From NCBI GenBank assembly GCA_031394025.1, contig JANMWO010000424.1, forward strand, positions 1 to 6,158: a DNA stretch of 6,158 bases, read 5' to 3'. The DNA is from JANXSF01 sp031394025 (GTDB taxonomy: Bacteria; Acidobacteriota; Terriglobia; Bryobacterales; Bryobacteraceae). The position numbers and the translations under genes are program-made. Positions 3,158 to 6,158 of the stretch are shown here, piece after piece. Under the pieces are notes generated by a model, which saw only the letters and a program-made list of their open reading frames with translations, was not told where the DNA came from and did no database searches. Each line of letters starts with the position of its first letter. The first letter of the stretch is position 1.

Positions 3158-6112
3158 ATGAGACTCAGGGTAACCACCTTCTTCTTCTCGCTCCTTCTTA
3201 GCCCCTCTGCCTTCCCTCAATCGGAAGCCGGCGGCGCTACCCTCAATGGAACTGTAACTGATCCAACTGGTGCCTCCATCGCTGGTGCCAAAATCACTGC
3301 CCTCAAGCAAGATACCGGCCTTACTCGGATGATTGAGACCAGTCAAACTGGAAATTTCAGCCTGGTTCGCTTAACCCCAGGCAAGTACGATTTAACCTTT
3401 GAATCGCCGGGCTTCAAAACCGCGAAGCGTTCGGGTATTTTACTTGCCGTTGGCGCAGTGGCTACTTTAGATGTCGCCCTTGAAATCGGCTCTACTCAGG
3501 AAACTGTCAACGTCACTGGGGAACTTCCGCTAGTTGAATCCACACGGTCCCAGACAGCCACTGCCGTAAACGAAAAGTTCGTTCGCGATCTTCCCATCAA
3601 CGGTCGCAATTTTCTTGATTTCACGGTGCTCACACCCGGTGTGGTTCGCGATCCTCGTGGTGGCGATTTATCCTTCGCCGGCCAGCGTGGCACCGCCAAT
3701 AGCGTCCTTGTAGACGGTGGCGATTCCAATAATCTTTTCTTCGGTCAATCTTCCGGTCGCGCCGGTGTGCGCAATCCCTACACTTACTCGCAAGAAGCCG
3801 TTCAGGAATTCCAAGTGAATTCCGCAGGCTACAATGCTGAAACCGGTCGCGCTGGTGGCGGCGTGATCAACGTCATTACCAAGTCTGGAAACAATGACTT
3901 TCACGGTACCGGATTCTGGTTCTTCCGTGACAAAGCGCTCAACGCCAATACGTTTTTCAACAACTCTGTGGGCCGCCTGAAGCAGCCTTATCACTTCAAT
4001 CAATTTGGCGGTAACTTTTCCGGTCCCATAAAGAAGAACACGTTATTCTTCTTCTATAACTTTGATGGCCAGCGCAACACGTTGCCTAATGCCGTCTTCT
4101 TTCCACCCAACGTTACCCTTCCTACTGACGCTGTTTCCCAAGCTGCCGTGGCCAGCTTGAAGCAGTATCAAAACGCTTACACCACTGGCTTTGTAAACAA
4201 CATCAACACCATCAAAATTGATTGGAACCTGCCCAAATCACAAGTGTTCAATGTTCGTTATAACTACCACCGCTTCACCGGCAAGAATTTTGAGAACGCT
4301 GGCAATCAATCGGCTTCAGAACATACGGGCAATGCCCAGAACAACACCGATAATCTGGCGCTGCAATATGCCAAAGTGATTGGCGCCAACATGGTCTTTG
4401 ATTCCCGCTTCATTTTCCTGAAAGACGAAGCACCGGGCGAGGCCAACTCCACCAATCCGGAAGCTGTCATCCGTCAATCGGGCAACACGTTGCTGACCAT
4501 TGGACGCAATAACTTTTCCCCTCGTTTTACCAATGGGAAAAAGTACAACGCCATTAATTCCGTCTCTTACACTCGCGGCAAACATACCTTCAAAGTGGGT
4601 GCCGATCTGGAATTTGATCGCATCGCCAATTACTTTCCTGGTAACTTTTCTGGAGCCTATACCTTTGACACGTTGATTGATTGGGCCAATAGCAAACCAT
4701 CCACCTTTGTGCAAGGCTTTGCCGGAGCAGGCACCAACGGCGCAACCACGTACCCAAACAGCAGTGAATACGCCTTTTTCGCACAAGACGCCTGGCGCGT
4801 AACCAGTCGGTTGACTTTGAACCTGGGCATTCGCTACGACTTATTCAGTTACGCTCAGCCGCTGGTAAAGAATCCCGATGCGCTTCTTGCCGCTGCGAAG
4901 CTAGACACATCGCGCATCAATCGCGATAGAAACAATCTTGCCCCTCGCTTTGGCTTCGCCTATCGTTTAGATGAAGCAGGCAAGACTGTAGTCCGCGGTG
5001 GCTATGGTGTCTTCTACGGACGCACTGCTACCATCCTTATCGGCACGGCTCATTCACAGAATGGCATTCAAGTGCAGACCTACACTTTAAGCGCTGCCAA
5101 CGCTGTGCAAGCACCGGTAATTCCCAAGTATCCGGCTGTTCTTGCCGGACCTCCCACTATTGGCCGCACCCCCGATATTTATGTGGTGGACCCAGGCTAC
5201 GTGCAGCCGCAAACACATCAATGGAACTTCAACCTGGAACGCCAGATCGGCAAAGATTTGGCTATCACGCTGGGCTATCTGGGCGTTCGCGGTGTGCATT
5301 TAACCAGAGCTCGGGACATTAATCTGTTTCCCGCCGCACTGGTTCAAGCCAGCTTCGCAAACGGCACGGCGACTTCTTTTTATGCTCACCCCGCAGGTCG
5401 TCCTAACCCCAGCTTCGGCCGCATCACCCTCGACGATTCCGGCGGCGATTCCGTTTACCACGGTGCCTTCCTCCAAGCCACCAAACGCTATTCCCGCAAC
5501 TTCCAGTTGCAGGCTAGCTACACATTCTCAAAGGCCATTGACAGCCTGCCAGACCAGACCTCAGTGGTCATTGGCAGCGACGACGCCAAGGTAGCCCAAG
5601 ATACGCTGAACCCCAATGCCGACCGTGGTCCGGGTGATGCTCACATCCCACACCGCTTTGTCGTATCCACTGTATGGGATATCAACTATGCCAATCGTCT
5701 GGCGTCTAAACCGGCGCAGTATATTTTGGGCGGCTACCAGTTTTCCATCATTGGAAGCGCACAATCCGGACGCCGCTTTTCAGCCCGAACGAATGCTGAT
5801 TTGAACAACGACGGTAATCGCGCCAGTGATCGTTCACCTGGCTACGGTCGGAACACAATTGAAGGTCCAGGATTTGCTGCCGTCGATCTTCGTGTGTCGA
5901 AGGACCTGCCGATCTATACAGAACGCGCCAAACTTCGTCTGATCTTTGAAGCCTTCAACGCTTTGAATCGGACGAACTTTACGACAATCAATCAGACGGC
6001 ATTTAATTACACCGCAGCCACCCGCGTGTTCGTACCAGTGGCCACGTTCCTGGCTCCAACCAACACGTCAGACCCGCGCATTTTGCAGGTGGCCTTAAGA
6101 CTCACGTTCTAG
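3158..6112 (+). CDS. TonB-dependent receptor, Oar-like, with N-terminal carboxypeptidase-regulatory-like domain
   Basis: This is an outer-membrane protein that probably takes up a large substrate, such as an oligosaccharide or peptide, using TonB energy; the substrate cannot be told from the sequence. The N-terminus MRLR followed by VTTFFFSLLLSPSAF is a signal peptide, with cleavage likely at about residue 20-24. Residues about 28-110 are a carboxypeptidase-regulatory-like domain (GTVTDPTGASIAGAKI, LTPGKYDLTFESPGF). Residues about 115-245 are the plug (VNVTGELPLVE, LPINGRNFLDFTVLTPGV, SVLVDGGDSNN, GRAGGGVINVITKSG). The rest is a barrel rich in alternating aromatic strands, for example FFAQDAWRVTSRLTLNLGIRYD and PRFGFAYRL, ending LRLTF with the terminal phenylalanine typical of outer-membrane insertion. 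At 984 residues it is complete and within the usual family range. No clear TonB box is seen. An in-frame TAG at 3152-3154 fixes the start at 3158. AGGA (3153-3156) is one base from the ATG, too near for a normal ribosome-binding site. No partner SusD-like or TonB gene is adjacent. Confidence 0.92.
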   Translation: MRLRVTTFFFSLLLSPSAFPQSEAGGATLNGTVTDPTGASIAGAKITALKQDTGLTRMIETSQTGNFSLVRLTPGKYDLTFESPGFKTAKRSGILLAVGAVATLDVALEIGSTQETVNVTGELPLVESTRSQTATAVNEKFVRDLPINGRNFLDFTVLTPGVVRDPRGGDLSFAGQRGTANSVLVDGGDSNNLFFGQSSGRAGVRNPYTYSQEAVQEFQVNSAGYNAETGRAGGGVINVITKSGNNDFHGTGFWFFRDKALNANTFFNNSVGRLKQPYHFNQFGGNFSGPIKKNTLFFFYNFDGQRNTLPNAVFFPPNVTLPTDAVSQAAVASLKQYQNAYTTGFVNNINTIKIDWNLPKSQVFNVRYNYHRFTGKNFENAGNQSASEHTGNAQNNTDNLALQYAKVIGANMVFDSRFIFLKDEAPGEANSTNPEAVIRQSGNTLLTIGRNNFSPRFTNGKKYNAINSVSYTRGKHTFKVGADLEFDRIANYFPGNFSGAYTFDTLIDWANSKPSTFVQGFAGAGTNGATTYPNSSEYAFFAQDAWRVTSRLTLNLGIRYDLFSYAQPLVKNPDALLAAAKLDTSRINRDRNNLAPRFGFAYRLDEAGKTVVRGGYGVFYGRTATILIGTAHSQNGIQVQTYTLSAANAVQAPVIPKYPAVLAGPPTIGRTPDIYVVDPGYVQPQTHQWNFNLERQIGKDLAITLGYLGVRGVHLTRARDINLFPAALVQASFANGTATSFYAHPAGRPNPSFGRITLDDSGGDSVYHGAFLQATKRYSRNFQLQASYTFSKAIDSLPDQTSVVIGSDDAKVAQDTLNPNADRGPGDAHIPHRFVVSTVWDINYANRLASKPAQYILGGYQFSIIGSAQSGRRFSARTNADLNNDGNRASDRSPGYGRNTIEGPGFAAVDLRVSKDLPIYTERAKLRLIFEAFNALNRTNFTTINQTAFNYTAATRVFVPVATFLAPTNTSDPRILQVALRLTF

Positions 6113-6128
6113 CTGGAATTAAAAAGTC

Positions 6129-6155
6129 CGCAGATGACGCAGATGCAACGCAGAT
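6129..6155 (+). repeat. Three-copy CGCAGAT short repeat
   Basis: CGCAGAT occurs at 6129-6135, 6138-6144 and 6149-6155, separated by GA and by GCAA, within the A-rich stretch after the receptor stop codon. Repeats of this sequence are familiar to me as dispersed intergenic elements in many environmental bacterial genomes. The element probably continues beyond the window. No terminator hairpin for the receptor gene is visible before the window ends. Confidence 0.6.
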
Positions 6156-6158
6156 AAA

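Noticed and set aside
4316..4786. A 156-codon minus-strand frame inside the receptor gene
   Set aside because: It is antisense to a well-supported coding region with clear receptor motifs. Its product resembles no family, and such shadows are common in this codon usage.

Overview
The window looks like chromosomal DNA from a member of the Acidobacteriota. The evidence is a large outer-membrane receptor of the Oar-like type (an N-terminal carboxypeptidase-regulatory-like domain followed by plug and barrel), which is strongly expanded in that phylum; a primary sigma factor with the phylum's style of N-terminus (LREMGSVPLLTREGEVELARR); and a flippase-like membrane protein next to nrdR. The assignment rests on recalled family features, not on a database search. 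All intact genes lie on the + strand, and base composition is moderate throughout.

Layout: positions 1-239 are the C-terminal end of a multi-pass membrane protein of the lysylphosphatidylglycerol-synthase TM/flippase-like family. Fourteen bases later nrdR (254-721) begins, probably in the same transcript, which ends at a hairpin terminator (788-817). A 337-base gap carries that terminator, a GC hairpin, a good extended -10 promoter (916-944) and a leader of about 108 nt with a perfect 12-bp palindrome, leading into rpoD (1059-2618), the housekeeping sigma factor. rpoD ends at a textbook terminator (2647-2673).

The 539-base stretch from 2619 to 3157 is the most interesting non-housekeeping part. 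It holds an inverted pair of 47-nt, two-hairpin modules (2712-2758 on the minus strand, 2794-2840 on the plus strand). Their stems differ by compensatory changes, as in REP/BIME-type elements. It also holds what looks like a decayed minus-strand ribbon-helix-helix antitoxin gene (2890-3134). Over the lost start of that remnant lies an AT-rich promoter whose -10 is so close to the next ATG that the receptor mRNA may be leaderless.

Positions 3158-6112 encode a complete 984-residue TonB-dependent receptor-like protein with a signal peptide and a C-terminal phenylalanine. The last 46 bases carry three CGCAGAT repeats of a dispersed intergenic type.

Functionally, nrdR (control of deoxyribonucleotide synthesis) and rpoD (general transcription) are housekeeping genes; the receptor is an accessory outer-membrane uptake protein with its own promoter. 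I found no new multi-gene system. The repeat pair, the antitoxin relic and the receptor promoter are the observations that merit checking.
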